DNA of 64,000 nt, from contig JAYKAV010002790.1 of assembly GCA_035582835.1 (NCBI GenBank), positions 1 through 64,000 of the forward strand, read 5' to 3'. Shown here in pieces: positions 59,331-64,000 of the stretch. Below the pieces are notes generated by a model. It was given only the letters and a program-made list of their open reading frames with translations, was not told the origin of the DNA and searched no databases. The translations under genes were made by a program, and so were the position numbers. The DNA comes from Phoebastria nigripes. Taxonomy: Eukaryota; Chordata; Aves; Procellariiformes; Diomedeidae. Position 1 is the stretch's first letter. Each line of letters starts with the position of its first letter.

Positions 59331-60146
59331 ATCAGGACTTTGCCCGCGGTTGCCTTAGTAACTAACATGTATTTTCCCCCGCTTGCATATGTGTGTCCCT
59401 GGCTGGATTACAGTTTTGCCCCCTACACACGGAAAAGTTAATCTCAACTGTAAAGTGGTTCCTTCCTTCCTCCCTTCGCTGACCTTTAAATGACATTTCC
59501 CGTCGCTGGCAGGGCAGATTGCTCGCTCTCTCTTTGCACCCCTTTCTGTATTGGGAAAGGAAATTCCTGAGCGGAGAGATGCCTTCAGGTAGTCAGAACG
59601 CGAGAAGAGAAGCACTTATCACCCCTCTTTCAGGGCTGGGGCCGCTGGGGCCAGGCTAGGAGGCTTCTCCGATGAGCTAACTACCTCGCGAAACTTTCAG
59701 AACTTCCCCGNGGGCGGAGGGGAGGGTGTGTGCCGGCTGAAGGTGCGGGCAACAGCCGCCTTGGCTGGAAAAGCGGGCACGAAAAGGATTGTATAAACTT
59801 AACATATGCGAGTATGGATGATCGTATGTCAAGGCAAATAAATACACATTTTAATCCCTCTTGAAACTTCCTTTCGAGAGCTTTTACCGAAGCAAATTGA
59901 CCTGGGCATTTGCGAAAGCAGTCATCTCGAACAGCGCGGGGTTGCTTTATCGAGCTCTAGTTTGACATCGATTTCCCGATTAGCTTGTTTTATCCCCTAC
60001 TTCTATGTCACCAGGTTAAAAGTCACTAGGATGACGNCTGCCTTGGCACCTCCGAGAGCGATGCTGTAAGACTTCGCTGTGATGGTATTTGGAGCAACTT
60101 GGGCGCTGGCGGGGGGAAGCGGATGCCATTTCCTACATGTCCTTAA

Positions 60147-64000
<3,854 letters not shown>

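Noticed and set aside
58344..59368. Several 200-270 codon frames on both strands in the GRM1 CpG island
   Set aside because: Stop-poor GC-rich DNA with overlapping frames on both strands and no domain similarity.

Overview
This window is nuclear DNA from a bird, most likely a neognath. It contains CR1 LINE fragments of the avian type, two solo LTRs of a family I recognise from bird genomes, short vertebrate-style exons in long AT-rich introns, and two CpG islands. Isolated single N bases are scattered through it, but none falls in a called exon. I see no prokaryotic genes, CRISPR array, tRNA or rRNA.

Left part (1 to about 41,200, minus strand): the 5' two-thirds of SHPRH, the SNF2/linker-histone/PHD/RING helicase and E3 ubiquitin ligase of DNA-damage tolerance. 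I resolved 20 coding exons between 38394 (ATG) and 1696, giving 1350 codons in a continuous reading frame with matching phases at every junction. They encode the N-terminal region, the first helicase motifs with Walker A, a linker-histone-like domain, a PHD finger, the remaining motifs of the first helicase lobe (DEAQ, SGTP) and a long helical region. The RING finger and C-terminal helicase lobe lie beyond the left edge. Two introns appear to use GC rather than GT donors. The introns hold three CR1 fragments, two solo LTRs in the same orientation, an old amniote repeat, a diverged 80-bp duplication and an AT-rich palindrome. The SHPRH promoter is a CpG island at about 40,000-41,300, with a CCAAT box, an E-box, NRF1-like and GC-box motifs and a 16-unit G-rich hexanucleotide array.

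Middle (about 41,300-58,000): intergenic DNA with no supported gene.

Right part (about 58,100-64,000, plus strand): the 5' end of GRM1 (metabotropic glutamate receptor 1). A CpG island at about 58,380-59,330 is the likely promoter region. The first coding exon (60213-60912) encodes the signal peptide and the first 233 residues, up to a GT donor, and the following intron runs off the right edge. SHPRH and GRM1 lie head to head, the same arrangement I know from human 6q24. The two proteins are not functionally linked as far as known, so this is conserved synteny rather than a pathway cluster.

I found no convincing undescribed biological system. The points most worth checking are the two GC-AG introns, the G-rich promoter arrays and the LTR pair.
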